39,576 nt of DNA from Methanosarcinaceae archaeon (GCA_020055655.1 JAIPUR010000025.1:1-39576), one strand, 5' to 3'. Counted from the stretch's first letter, positions 1 through 8,919 are shown. Translations and numbers: made by a program. The notes: generated from the letters alone by a model not told the origin.

Positions 1-47
1 AGCGCAATAATTATAATAACGGCAACTAAATAATAGAATTTTTTCAT
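1..47 (-). CDS. N-terminus of an unidentified exported or membrane protein (partial)
   Basis: An ATG at 47-45 on the minus strand opens a frame that runs off the left edge. The 15 visible residues start MKKFYYLVAV and continue with a run of isoleucines, which looks like a signal peptide or membrane anchor. The gene lies 17 nt downstream of the Cache-like gene and in the same direction as the TolC-like gene. In efflux operons the next gene is often a membrane-fusion (HlyD-type) subunit, so that is my guess, but too little is visible to say. Confidence 0.45.
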   Translation of the reverse strand, partial: MKKFYYLVAVIIIIA

Positions 48-64
48 GATTAAAACTTCTTAAA

Positions 65-520
65 TCAATAAATAATTTTTAGCAATAACCAATTTGTTTC
101 TTTAATCTCTGCTTTGTAAATCGTATGTTTTTTTCCATCAACATAAAAATTTTCCTTAAAGGAACCTTTCAGTATTTTATGAATTGCTTCTCGCATCCCT
201 TTATTTTGATGCTTTGCTAACGGAGGAGAATTATACATTAAAATATTTTGAGTTACAGGTTTGTAATAAGAAAAATCACGATATGAAGGAATATGAAATC
301 GTTTAGATCCATGTTGGGTAGTACAGATAACATTTCCTTTGTTGTCGGTTAGTATTAAAACCCGTGTTTGATCTTTAAAATATTTTTCTAAAATATTTTT
401 TACGGGAATATCAGCTGACAGAATCCCAATAAATTTATCATGGTAATAAACCGGCACACTTAAAGATAAAAGGAGGCTGACTGCTAATAATAAACTGATA
501 ATAATCTTATTTGTTTTCAT
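65..520 (-). CDS. small exported Cache-domain-like protein
   Basis: This 151-residue protein has a hydrophobic signal or anchor at residues 5-24. The next part resembles the membrane-distal half of a Cache (PAS-like extracellular sensor) domain: YYHDKFIGILSADIPVKNIL, then LILTDNKGNVICT. A normal dCache receptor would be longer and carry a second helix plus a HAMP, kinase or methyl-accepting domain. Here the frame simply stops, so it is a free-standing or truncated sensor domain. The start is well supported: AGGAGGGG sits 8 nt upstream, and the ATG overlaps the end of the TolC-like gene by 14 nt, which suggests translational coupling. Such a strong Shine-Dalgarno fits a bacterium. The ligand is unknown; the link to efflux is inferred from gene order only. 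Confidence 0.6.
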   Translation of the reverse strand: MKTNKIIISLLLAVSLLLSLSVPVYYHDKFIGILSADIPVKNILEKYFKDQTRVLILTDNKGNVICTTQHGSKRFHIPSYRDFSYYKPVTQNILMYNSPPLAKHQNKGMREAIHKILKGSFKENFYVDGKKHTIYKAEIKETNWLLLKIIY

Positions 521-1583
521 AATTTAGCCCCTCCTTAAAATCACCTGTGCTCAAGTATAATTCTGCCAGACTGAGATAATAATCTATCTGAGCATGAGCA
601 TAATTGATTTCACTCTGGTAAAGATCAACCTGAGTTTCTAAAAGCTCTGTTCCGGTGATATAGTCCTCTTCAAAATATAATATTTTTACTCTCAGTGCTT
701 CTTCAAAACTTTCTATTAACTTCTGATAGCGCTCAATCTCTGCAGTACTGTCCTGATGATCAAGAAATTTATTATTGACATCAAGTTTTACTTTATCTTT
801 AATTAATTTAAGCTGGTTTTCAGCATTTTTAAGTTCATTTTCTGCTTCTTTTGCGTCTAAATCAGAGCGATAATCTCTGGCAGCAAGGCGGTAATTGATT
901 TGCTGAAGTTCTTTATTTGCCTCAGCTTCCTTAATCTCAATTCTCTTTTTTAAAGCAGTTTCAAAAAGTTTTTTTAGGCTTTCTTCCAACTGCCAATTTT
1001 TTAGTCTATTTTCTCTGAAATTAAGCTGCAGCTGATCTTCATAATCCATTTTCAAATTTTGTTTTACTTTAAATTCAGCTCTCTTTTTATTATTAACAGC
1101 TGCTTTTAAGTTACTGGCTGCAGTTTTTAATTCAACTTCTGCCTGCATTAAATCACTTTTAATTAAAATTCCCTGTTCATATTTCTCTTTGATATTTTCC
1201 AGTTCCTCTTCTAAAATTTCCTGATATTTCTGGTGAATAGCAATAGAATTTTCTGCTTTATAATAATTGAAAAATTCATTAATCAAATTTTTAGCAACTT
1301 GATCTCTGGTAATTTCTAAATTTCTCTCTGCTATTTCAAACTCTGTTTCTGCTTTTTTTAAAAGCAGTGGTGAAGGACGTACTTCCTGTTCTGCCATTTC
1401 TTTCGCTAAAGCAATTTCTTTAGCTTCCAGATTCATTTCAGCTTCTTTAACTTCTTCATTTTCCACCAGTGACTTCTCTAAGTAGCCCTGCATATCCAGA
1501 TCCGAATCAGCAGCTGAGACATTTAAAGTAATTAATAAAACCGCTGCTATTATTAAAAATATAAATAAGATTTTTTTTTGCAT
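507..1583 (-). CDS. TolC-family outer membrane efflux protein
   Basis: The 358-residue protein has a signal peptide (about residues 1-24, ending near VSAADS). Two long alpha-helical, Lys/Glu-rich stretches follow with heptad character (about 35-150 and 195-340), as in the tandem helical hairpins of outer membrane efflux (OEP) proteins. Such proteins form the outer-membrane channel of tripartite type I secretion or RND/ABC pumps. It is shorter than typical TolC (about 450), so part of one repeat may be reduced. AAAGGGGAT 6 nt before the ATG fixes the start. A perfect 20-bp palindrome lies just upstream, so TetR-type repression is likely. An outer membrane protein has no place in a methanogen envelope, which is one reason to think this block is bacterial. 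Lys/Glu richness and AT-rich codons suggest Halanaerobiales (inference). Confidence 0.75.
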   Translation of the reverse strand: MQKKILFIFLIIAAVLLITLNVSAADSDLDMQGYLEKSLVENEEVKEAEMNLEAKEIALAKEMAEQEVRPSPLLLKKAETEFEIAERNLEITRDQVAKNLINEFFNYYKAENSIAIHQKYQEILEEELENIKEKYEQGILIKSDLMQAEVELKTAASNLKAAVNNKKRAEFKVKQNLKMDYEDQLQLNFRENRLKNWQLEESLKKLFETALKKRIEIKEAEANKELQQINYRLAARDYRSDLDAKEAENELKNAENQLKLIKDKVKLDVNNKFLDHQDSTAEIERYQKLIESFEEALRVKILYFEEDYITGTELLETQVDLYQSEINYAHAQIDYYLSLAELYLSTGDFKEGLNYENK

Positions 1584-1603
1584 TTTAATCCCCTTTCATA
1601 TAC

Positions 1604-1623
1604 ATGAATGAATATTCATTCAT
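1604..1623. promoter_or_regulatory. perfect 20-bp palindrome, TetR-type operator ahead of the TolC-like gene
   Basis: The sequence ATGAATGAATATTCATTCAT is its own reverse complement. Its core TGAATGA-N4-TCATTCA recurs at 2076-2093 ahead of the cupin gene. Spacing and symmetry fit a TetR-family dimer site. It sits between the likely promoter and the Shine-Dalgarno of the TolC-like gene. No regulator gene is in the window. Confidence 0.7.
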
Positions 1624-1640
1624 ATAATTTAAATAATATA

Positions 1641-1660
1641 CCAGCTGCTCTCACAGCCGG
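1641..1660 (-). terminator. putative terminator hairpin after the cupin gene
   Basis: CCAGCTG and CAGCCGG can pair over 7 bp (one G-U) with a 6-nt loop. The flanks are A/T-rich on both sides, so it could work on either strand. It separates the cupin gene from the TolC-like gene; the T-tract on the minus strand is broken (TATATTATTT). Confidence 0.45.
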
Positions 1661-1697
1661 TTTTATTTTCTGTCTTTATTTTAATTAGAAAATTTTA

Positions 1698-2015
1698 TTA
1701 TAGTGATGGTGTTTTTATATTTAAAACTTCAAATTTTTCTCCCTGGTCAGCCTTTAATTCCATTTCAGTATTTGGAGGACAGGTTACAATTGTTCCTGCT
1801 TCTACAACACTTGACTCTTCACCAATTCTTAAAGTTCCTTTACCTTCTTTAATGTAGAAGAATACATCTACCGGTACCTGATGTGCTGGTACAATATCTC
1901 CTTCAGATAAAATAAGGTTCATTACCTGAGCATTATCATGTTTTAAAACTCCCTTAGCAATAACCCCTCTTTTGTTTTTATTTCCTTCTAACTCACTTAA
2001 TTTAATAATTTCCAC
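1698..2015 (-). CDS. single-domain cupin protein
   Basis: A small (about 105 residues) cupin beta-barrel protein. The stretch EGDIVPAHQVPVDVFFYIKE followed by GKGTLRIGEE and VTCPPNTEM follows the two cupin motifs. Motif 1 keeps one His (PAHQVP) and has Asp where a second His is usual, so metal binding is uncertain. The role is unknown; small cupins of this kind are often redox or metabolite sensors. I chose the GTG at 2015 as start because AAAGGA lies 9 nt ahead; in-frame ATGs at 2024 and 2033 are alternatives. The gene has its own bacterial promoter with CRP-like and TetR-like sites, and stands alone between a terminator hairpin and the junction with archaeal DNA. Confidence 0.7.
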   Translation of the reverse strand: MEIIKLSELEGNKNKRGVIAKGVLKHDNAQVMNLILSEGDIVPAHQVPVDVFFYIKEGKGTLRIGEESSVVEAGTIVTCPPNTEMELKADQGEKFEVLNIKTPSL

Positions 2016-2075
2016 AAAAATCATTCCTTTCATTTGAGTAAATATTACTAACGACTATATTATAAATCTCCAATA

Positions 2076-2093
2076 TGAATGATTGCTCATTCA
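2076..2093. promoter_or_regulatory. second TetR-type operator, cupin promoter
   Basis: TGAATGA-TTGC-TCATTCA has the same two 7-bp arms and the same 4-bp spacing as the palindrome at 1604-1623. It would cover about +2 to +19 of the predicted cupin transcript, a classic repressor position. The two sites probably answer to one TetR-family repressor. Confidence 0.65.
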
Positions 2094-2094
2094 C

Positions 2095-2144
2095 TAATAT
2101 AAGTATAGTACTTTGCTTTTGGTTTTGCTGTGATACAGCTCACA
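2095..2144 (-). promoter_or_regulatory. bacterial class II CRP/FNR-type promoter of the cupin gene
   Basis: TGTGA-TACAGC-TCACA at 2129-2144 is a perfect match to the CRP-family consensus TGTGA-N6-TCACA. On the minus strand a TATACT -10 box lies at 2107-2102, predicting a start near 2095. The CRP-like site is then centred at about -41.5, the class II activator position, where a good -35 box is not needed; none is seen. This is sigma70-style, not archaeal, promoter design. Confidence 0.5.
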
Positions 2145-2163
2145 CTTAATAATTTTATTCATA

Positions 2164-5100
2164 TCAACTACTCCACTTAGACAATAAATCATTATAACCT
2201 TCTGACATCTCTTCTCGGCCTCCTACTTTGTCACCAACACCTTTTGGACCGGTGCCTACTACTGTAGCAGCATAGCCATTGAATCTGAATTTTATTGGAA
2301 TGTTATAACCTATCCACACCAAAACTCCACGTGTATCTCTTTCAAATGGATGATTTATACGTACATCTTCCCTCACATAAGTTTGCGCATCGTGTCCGAA
2401 GTAAGGATTTAACATACACTCATTGTCATTATCAGTGACTTCAAAACTACGATATTTTCCTACGACTTCATATTCCCATACATTAACCGTACAAACCCAA
2501 TGTGGCGGAATTACAGGTAAACCACATGGAACTAATTTCATAGACTTTTGCAAACGTGCTTCCATCTTGTCAGCAAGTTGAGCCGTGAGTTTGCCAGTAG
2601 ATTCATCCAGTTTGTTTTGAAGTTCATTGTTTATGTTCGTGAAACACTGGTCGATGGTTGCCTGACAGATAATTATAGATTCGGAGACTCCGTTTGCAAC
2701 ACCTATTCTGAGATCAGATTCGAGACGATAGAGAACAGCATCTATTTCATCGTTGTTTGGTGATGGATTATTTGATGTAATTCGCTGTCTAACACGTATG
2801 AGAATTTCTTCTTGCAAAGTTTTGTCAGCTACCATGCCTATGAGCTCTTCATCAGACAAAGAGTTCAGATAAACAGTTGTGATAGACCTTACTTCCGATT
2901 CACTGATCCATGAATTCATAATGGGATCGTTTATAATTTCCGACGCAAGCATATCTGGCACTTCATGGCGTATGCTTGTGCTGTATTCCGAGATCATTTT
3001 TGTGCGATTCTGCTCTATCAGTGAGGTGTCGGCTGAAATACCATTAGCAATAAGAACTGTGCGCTGAGATTGGATATCCAACATTAGTGAATCGACTTCA
3101 GTATTCATATCAGAAATACTCTGGCTCATGGATTGCGATATGGAAGCTTTTAGTGGTTCTGCACAATTGTTAAGCAATTTAGCAACATCATCGCCAATTC
3201 CTGTGGAGAAAACGCATGTGTTGCGTACACCAAGTGGGTAAACCTCCTTTCCAGTAATTTCATCTACCCACTTGTACTGGCTTTGCATATCAAACTCCGG
3301 GTCGTGGTAGAGATAATCAGGATACTGGTCAACAATGAGAGTTACGTTCTCGGTCCAGTTGTACTTGCTTTGAGGTTCACAGGTGACACTCATAGTTTCA
3401 ATGATACCCATTTCATTTGCAAGGGCTGTGGATGCTTTATCCATGGCAGGATTATCGAATATTAGATCTGTTGACACGCTGCCACCAACCATGTCCATGA
3501 GCTTTCCACCGGTTTCTGCCATGAATGATTCTTCCACATAATTGTTGAAGGAATCACTGATACCTTTATTCCGCTCCGTCATTTCATACAGCAAACGGTC
3601 GTATGCTTCATTTTTTACAATGGCACGACAGGCATCGTTGCTCGTATTGAACTGGGATTGGTTCATATGTTGATCTTGCTGTACAAATGATTCTCTTTTA
3701 GTTGATCCGGTCATTTCAGATGCCAGATCAAGTGAAGCTTTCTGGATCAGCTCAGTGGGATTTTTACCTAGGTTCTCGCCAAGCAGAGAAACATCCCTGT
3801 AGGGATCATCTGCATTAATGGCATTGAACATATCCTTCATTTCCAGTGCCATGTTTTTGTGTACCCATGAGGGAATTTCACAGTAAACCTTTTTTACAGG
3901 AATATAGCTGCCATTTGAGTAAAAAAGATGGTTTGCTTCTATTGATCCAATGCTTATATGATCCTCTCGGTATTTATCTGCAGCATCGGAGCAACATGTG
4001 TCAACTAAAGAAACACCATCAACAACTACCTGTGTATTTCTATAATCGTGTGAATTGCCCCCATTGTAACTGCTGCTAAAACCATTATAGCCACCTGATG
4101 GGAGGTATTGATGGTAAACGATACTTATATTTTCGGATTCTGTTTCTGTATGTGGAACAGATGCTATATTTTGCAAAGGATAATTAGTTCTGAAGCCACT
4201 GGAATCACCACTATGGAAGCTATAACCACTTTGAGAACTATAAGTCTTGTATGACCAGTGATACTTATAATAAATATTCCATCGGGTTTTTATTTTGAAA
4301 TTTATCTTGTAATTAACTCTCCAGTCGAAACTGTGATTCTCATTTTCTAAGTAACCATCCACACGTTTATTAGAGACAAGTGAATCATTTCCCAGATAAT
4401 CGTAAGTTACGTCGACACCCTCACGCGTAATATCATGGGATACAAGTTCAACCCTTGCATCTTTGTAGTACCATTTGTGCGAGGAAGCATCAATATTTAC
4501 TCTATGACTGATATCCAGTACTCCACTCCAATCATAGTTTGGCACAAGTGCACCATTATGAGATATTGAAACCGGGTAGTGCGCTTTCCAGTAAATGTTC
4601 TTTCCTGTTTTGGATTCCCCACCTTGCCAGGAAACCGAATCAACACTTGGCGTTCCTGCTCGTAATCCATAAGAGTTGACTACATCAAATCCATCTCTGA
4701 ACACCTGTCCCTGAACGTTCGCACTGTAAACCTCATGAGTCACATCATGCAAGAGGTCAGGATATGCACAATCCCATGGATCGATGAGAAGATTATCATT
4801 GTAAACCCATCCATAGTATACCTCATCCGTAAAATTCGATACAGCCACTGTGATCCTGGAATTGTTGGATATCTCTTCAATGCTTGTATTAGAATCTCTT
4901 AGAGATTCATTGATACTTTTTGAAACGCTAACATTGAATGATCCTTCATTGGAAAGTCCGTCATAAGTAGTAGATAGATTAGTTCCTTTTTCTACTTCAT
5001 AATTAGAACTGTCTCTTTTGACATCACTGTACAGGACCTTGCCGTTGTAATATGTAGTATATGCCAATGCCCACGGGTCAACCGAGTCAAATATCTTTTT

Positions 5101-6231
5101 CTGTGTATAGAGGCTGCCTGCATTCACGGATGAGGTCAATGAAGGAGAGGTTACGATATTCAGCGGACCATTGAAATAATGTTGCCACGGACCGTATGTA
5201 AAAGTGCGTATATTGGTGGCTCCCAGCACAATATCAGAAGTTGCTCTACCATTCAGAGATATTTCATACTCGTTGGTCATTTCCTCAAGCAGAGGCTCTC
5301 TTGATGTTATAACAGTGGAAATGTTCATACTACCATTATACATTTGTCCGTTTGAAATATCAACAAGAGAGTAATTGAGGTCATCAACTGACATAGTATA
5401 ATAGATAGTATATTCTGCTTTATCTTTTTCAGAACGCTCTAGTTCACGGTCAAGAGTACCGTTGATCTTGTCAATTCTTATTCTTGAGGAAGAAATATTC
5501 TGTTCTACATTTATAGCATAGCTGCTAAACGTGTGCAGATTATCCTGATAAGAAGCTGCTGTAAATTTGTTGAAATGATATGCAGTTATGTCTTTAACAG
5601 GGTTTGATGCTACACGAAACCAATTGGTTGCTTTAGTTTCATTCCCATAATTGAGTAACAAATAGGCATAGTCATCGTTTGCATTTGCAGGAATCCGAAT
5701 TGCTTCCTGAAATTCGGACTTGTGCCAGAATGAATGAAACTCGTCATAAACTATGGTTTGGTATATGGTACCTGATGAACCCTGAACAATTAATGTGCGT
5801 GGTTTTTCAGAAAAGATCGACACAATAGCTTCCAATACATTTGAGGGAAGAATGACAGATACATCCAACGAATCACCAGGTTCAACATCCCTAGTATCCA
5901 CAGTAAGGAAAAAACCATCTTTTCCCCATTCATCATAAGCAGTATCTTCTGGTTTTATAATTGGATGTTCACCCTGCCATTTCAATGCTTCCATACCTGC
6001 ATAGTTCAGGCAGCGTGCAAGATCAGCCGAAGCAAGGTCAAATGATGCTTTTTCCATATTACCATGATTGGTATCATAAATTGTTTCGGCAACTTCATAA
6101 TCCATTTTAGTTAGGTAAAAGGATGTTATTATTGAGACCAGAACTATGAGTATACCAATCACTGCAAAGGGAATATAGGCCTCGGTATCCTGCAATATAC
6201 CTTCGTTTTTACATTTAATTCGAAGAATCAT
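2164..6231 (-). CDS. very large membrane-anchored archaeal surface protein, pilus-like system
   Basis: A 1355-residue protein with one N-terminal membrane helix (about residues 20-42: AYIPFAVIGILIVLVSIITS) after a short charged head containing LQDTEA. The rest is extracellular by prediction, rich in Asn, Ser and Tyr with many N-x-S/T sequons, and contains long helical stretches around residues 1010-1230. No C-terminal anchor is seen. The head motif and helix resemble those of the four proteins beyond hisS, so I place it in the same system. Haloarchaea have a comparable gene set (DUF7284-DUF7288 families) near type IV pilus/secretion genes, and this would match the large DUF7286-type member; that is from memory and unverified. 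It is transcribed divergently from hisS, with a TATA box at 6281-6290. A minor pilin, tip adhesin or secretion-linked surface protein is possible. Confidence 0.6.
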   Translation of the reverse strand: MILRIKCKNEGILQDTEAYIPFAVIGILIVLVSIITSFYLTKMDYEVAETIYDTNHGNMEKASFDLASADLARCLNYAGMEALKWQGEHPIIKPEDTAYDEWGKDGFFLTVDTRDVEPGDSLDVSVILPSNVLEAIVSIFSEKPRTLIVQGSSGTIYQTIVYDEFHSFWHKSEFQEAIRIPANANDDYAYLLLNYGNETKATNWFRVASNPVKDITAYHFNKFTAASYQDNLHTFSSYAINVEQNISSSRIRIDKINGTLDRELERSEKDKAEYTIYYTMSVDDLNYSLVDISNGQMYNGSMNISTVITSREPLLEEMTNEYEISLNGRATSDIVLGATNIRTFTYGPWQHYFNGPLNIVTSPSLTSSVNAGSLYTQKKIFDSVDPWALAYTTYYNGKVLYSDVKRDSSNYEVEKGTNLSTTYDGLSNEGSFNVSVSKSINESLRDSNTSIEEISNNSRITVAVSNFTDEVYYGWVYNDNLLIDPWDCAYPDLLHDVTHEVYSANVQGQVFRDGFDVVNSYGLRAGTPSVDSVSWQGGESKTGKNIYWKAHYPVSISHNGALVPNYDWSGVLDISHRVNIDASSHKWYYKDARVELVSHDITREGVDVTYDYLGNDSLVSNKRVDGYLENENHSFDWRVNYKINFKIKTRWNIYYKYHWSYKTYSSQSGYSFHSGDSSGFRTNYPLQNIASVPHTETESENISIVYHQYLPSGGYNGFSSSYNGGNSHDYRNTQVVVDGVSLVDTCCSDAADKYREDHISIGSIEANHLFYSNGSYIPVKKVYCEIPSWVHKNMALEMKDMFNAINADDPYRDVSLLGENLGKNPTELIQKASLDLASEMTGSTKRESFVQQDQHMNQSQFNTSNDACRAIVKNEAYDRLLYEMTERNKGISDSFNNYVEESFMAETGGKLMDMVGGSVSTDLIFDNPAMDKASTALANEMGIIETMSVTCEPQSKYNWTENVTLIVDQYPDYLYHDPEFDMQSQYKWVDEITGKEVYPLGVRNTCVFSTGIGDDVAKLLNNCAEPLKASISQSMSQSISDMNTEVDSLMLDIQSQRTVLIANGISADTSLIEQNRTKMISEYSTSIRHEVPDMLASEIINDPIMNSWISESEVRSITTVYLNSLSDEELIGMVADKTLQEEILIRVRQRITSNNPSPNNDEIDAVLYRLESDLRIGVANGVSESIIICQATIDQCFTNINNELQNKLDESTGKLTAQLADKMEARLQKSMKLVPCGLPVIPPHWVCTVNVWEYEVVGKYRSFEVTDNDNECMLNPYFGHDAQTYVREDVRINHPFERDTRGVLVWIGYNIPIKFRFNGYAATVVGTGPKGVGDKVGGREEMSEGYNDLLSKWSS

Positions 6232-6280
6232 AGTTATGCCAAATAATTTTATACACAGTTTAGCTAGTCAGGGAAGAAAT

Positions 6281-6290
6281 GCATATAAAC
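6281..6290 (-). promoter_or_regulatory. archaeal TATA box for the 1355-residue surface protein
   Basis: On the minus strand GTTTATATGC forms a TATA box about 50 nt ahead of the ATG, predicting a start near 6260 and a leader of about 30 nt. The whole divergent gap 6232-6554 (323 bp) holds only this box and the hisS boxes; I see no RNA gene or credible ORF in it. Confidence 0.45.
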
Positions 6291-6457
6291 TTTATGATTT
6301 TGTTCAGAGCAATAGTAAAAAATAATATCTACTGATGAAAATAGACATCATTGTATATAGAACAAAAGGTCAAAAATATGATAGCATTAAAGTAAGTACA
6401 ATTTTAAGCATCTAAGAATTGATATATTTGCAAAACCAGAAATAAGATCAAATTAAT

Positions 6458-6485
6458 CGAAACTATAAAATAACCCGATATATAG
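6458..6485 (+). promoter_or_regulatory. candidate BRE/TATA boxes for hisS
   Basis: CGAAAC-TATAAAATA (6458-6472) looks like a BRE plus TATA box, and GATATATAG (6477-6485) is a second candidate. Either would give a leader of about 45-65 nt before the hisS ATG. I cannot tell which is used. Confidence 0.4.
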
Positions 6486-6554
6486 TATTCAAGCAGAATC
6501 AAAATAGGCAGAAAACTGCTTACAGTTAAATTCATCTTATCAGGTCGATCTACA

Positions 6555-7787
6555 ATGAAACTTAGCAAACCACGAGGAACAAGAGATTTTCTCCCAGAAG
6601 ATACAAAACGTAGAAGAAATGTAGAAAATATCTTACGTGGAGTAGTTAAGAACTGGGGTTTTGAAGAAATAATCACACCTACATTTGAGACTCTTGATCT
6701 TTTTACACTTAAATCCGGAGAAGGAATTATAGGAGAACTCTATAATTTTACAGACAAGGGTAACAGAGATATGACTCTTAGGCCTGAGCTCACCGCCCCG
6801 GTTATGAGAATGTATGTTAACGAAATGCAGGCAAGGCAGAGACCTATCAAATTATTCTATTTTGAGAACTGCTTCAGATATGAAAGGCCACAAAAGGGAC
6901 GTTTCAGAGAGTTCTGGCAATTTGGTGTTGAACTTATTGGTAGCAGTAAAGCTGATGCAGATGCAGAGGTCATTGCCCTTGCATACAAAATGCTGGAAGC
7001 AGTTGGCATCAAAGGCGACCTGCACATAAACAATCTTGGAGTAATAAGAAACCTTTTAAGTGTCCTTGAAACTGAACAGCAAAGCCGAATTATGAGACTT
7101 GTGGATAAAAAGGATTACACAGGTTTGGAAGAATATCTCGAAGAGATTAATGCTCCATCTGAGCTTAGAGTTAAGCTTCAGAGACTCATTGAGCTTACAG
7201 GGAACGATGCGATAGAGGAAGCCAGAAAACTCATTGGTGACATCCCTGAAATTAACGATTACCAAAAACTGATAGAACTTCTGGAAGCATACGGAATAGA
7301 GTACACTATTGATTTTGGAATTGCCAGAGGGCTTGATTACTATACTGGTGCGGTCTTTGAAATATATGCAGAAGGACTGGGAGCACAAAATCAGGTTTGT
7401 GGCGGTGGATCATACCAACTCATCAAATTATTTGGTGGGGGAGATGTCCCATCAACAGGGTTCGGACTTGGTTTTGATAGAATTATGGAAGTCTGTGAGA
7501 TAGAACCTGAAGAGTCCAGTTCTGTTGCTATTATCGCCAAAGATTCTACACGCCTGGAAGCAATAAAAGTTGCAAATGAACTTCGCCAGCATGTTCCTGT
7601 TTATGTGGACATCATGAAAAGAAACTTCAAGGCTCAGATGTCCTATGCCAATTATATAGAAGCCAGTCACAGCATAATAGTTGGTGAAAAGGAACTGGAA
7701 GAAGGAAAACTCACCCTGAAAGATATGAAGAGTGGTGATCAGGAATTACTTACTATTGAAGATATAATAGTAAAACTTACAGCATAA
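6555..7787 (+). CDS. hisS: histidyl-tRNA synthetase
   Basis: Class II aminoacyl-tRNA synthetase that charges tRNA-His in the cytoplasm. At 410 residues it has the usual length. Visible marks are the N-terminal [11 protein letters not shown], motif 2 region with [14 protein letters not shown], the HisRS-specific loop [14 protein letters not shown] near residue 260, and motif 3 [11 protein letters not shown]. The C-terminal 90 residues form the anticodon-binding domain. The ATG at 6555 is the only sensible start; there is no clear Shine-Dalgarno. Its stop is 6 nt before the first gene of the surface-protein run, so hisS is probably the lead gene of that operon. Confidence 0.95.
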   Translation: MKLSKPRGTRDFLPEDTKRRRNVENILRGVVKNWGFEEIITPTFETLDLFTLKSGEGIIGELYNFTDKGNRDMTLRPELTAPVMRMYVNEMQARQRPIKLFYFENCFRYERPQKGRFREFWQFGVELIGSSKADADAEVIALAYKMLEAVGIKGDLHINNLGVIRNLLSVLETEQQSRIMRLVDKKDYTGLEEYLEEINAPSELRVKLQRLIELTGNDAIEEARKLIGDIPEINDYQKLIELLEAYGIEYTIDFGIARGLDYYTGAVFEIYAEGLGAQNQVCGGGSYQLIKLFGGGDVPSTGFGLGFDRIMEVCEIEPEESSSVAIIAKDSTRLEAIKVANELRQHVPVYVDIMKRNFKAQMSYANYIEASHSIIVGEKELEEGKLTLKDMKSGDQELLTIEDIIVKLTA

Positions 7788-7793
7788 GGTAGG

Positions 7794-8279
7794 ATGGTGC
7801 TTGTGCGCAGAAACTTGCTCGATGATGAAAGGGCTGCAGATGCCCTTCCCATGAAATTCGCTGCTGCAAGCATTGTACTTCTTATCCTTATTGTTCTTGC
7901 ATCCACAGCAGTTTCTTCATTACTCGAAGAAAAAAGCATTCATGATTGTGAAACTGCTATTCTTGAAATCGATTCGAATGCTAAGTTGATGTCTGCAAAT
8001 GGTGCAGGAAGTAAAATTACATTAGACATAAATATCCCTAAAAAAACATTACTTGTTCTTGGTGCTGTTCCTGATCAGGAAGCACTGTGGCCTGTTGATG
8101 CAAATAACTATTTTATACATACCAATAGCAGAGATATAATAGGCCAGTCCCTTGCATCTTATTCTAATAAGAATTTAACTGGTCCCATCAGCCTTGGACC
8201 AGGACCTCATTTACTTACACTGGAAAGTGTTAAAAGTTCTACTAACAATAGAATTTTTGTGAAGGTCTATGAAATTTAA
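7794..8279 (+). CDS. short single-pass membrane protein of the pilus-like cluster (first after hisS)
   Basis: The 161-residue protein has a basic head (VRRNLL), the motif DDERAADALP, then a membrane helix at about residues 24-43 (AAASIVLLILIVLASTAVSS). The outside part has about 120 residues with a beta-rich look and a GPISLGPGPHLLTL segment. It resembles archaeal pilin-like subunits in layout but lacks the classic class III signal peptide cut site. GTG codons at 7797 and 7803 are alternative starts; the ATG follows GGTAGG directly, so the last may be the true one. The next gene overlaps it by 11 nt. No known function. Confidence 0.6.
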   Translation: MVLVRRNLLDDERAADALPMKFAAASIVLLILIVLASTAVSSLLEEKSIHDCETAILEIDSNAKLMSANGAGSKITLDINIPKKTLLVLGAVPDQEALWPVDANNYFIHTNSRDIIGQSLASYSNKNLTGPISLGPGPHLLTLESVKSSTNNRIFVKVYEI

Positions 8280-8919
8280 GCAGAAAGCTGATAAAAGCCA
8301 GAATGAAAAGATAATCTCATTTTTTATTGAAGACCAGAGAGCCTGGATAGACCTTATAATTTCAAAAGCTTCCCTCATATTTGCAACTGTTATAATACTT
8401 GCAGCCGTTTACCACCTTGCTGGCGATTTTCAGGAACTTTCCAGAAAAGAGGAGTTAGACATAGCCACCCAGGAACTGGCATACATTATGAATTCTGTAG
8501 GTAGTGGCCAATATGGAACCCTTGGTTCAAAAAAGGAATACATTTTCAGCAGCTATGGAATAGATAAAAATGTATTCGACAGAATGAATGTTTCAGTTTC
8601 CGGAGAATATGTAGCAATATCATATCGGGAAAATAACAAAGAGATGATCTCAGCAGCACCACTTGTATACAAAACACTCTCTTATAGCCCCGATGAGCTT
8701 TCTATTAAGATGATAGATCAATTTTCTGCAAGTGGTAATGCAAGTGATCCGGTGACTTATCCACACAGACCTACAGATGTTTCTAAGTTCCTGGCAGAAC
8801 TTGGGACGAAAGAAGCAAACTTAAATACAAGTACTAAAGTACACATTGTAAAAACATTGATATGCTGCATAAATAATACTGAGGTAAAAGAGCTTGAATA
8901 CACCCTTGTTTATCAGTGA
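8269..8919 (+). CDS. single-pass membrane protein of the pilus-like cluster (second)
   Basis: 216 residues: a basic head, the motif FFIEDQRAWIDL, and a membrane helix at about 33-52 (SLIFATVIILAAVYHLAG), followed by an outside domain of about 160 residues. EELDIATQELAYIMNSVGSG just after the helix is amphipathic, as in pilin-like N-terminal helices. A CC pair lies near the C-terminus. Both ends overlap neighbours (11 nt and 26 nt), so the genes are translationally linked. Function unknown; the family may match the haloarchaeal DUF7287 type (unverified). Confidence 0.6.
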   Translation: MKFKQKADKSQNEKIISFFIEDQRAWIDLIISKASLIFATVIILAAVYHLAGDFQELSRKEELDIATQELAYIMNSVGSGQYGTLGSKKEYIFSSYGIDKNVFDRMNVSVSGEYVAISYRENNKEMISAAPLVYKTLSYSPDELSIKMIDQFSASGNASDPVTYPHRPTDVSKFLAELGTKEANLNTSTKVHIVKTLICCINNTEVKELEYTLVYQ

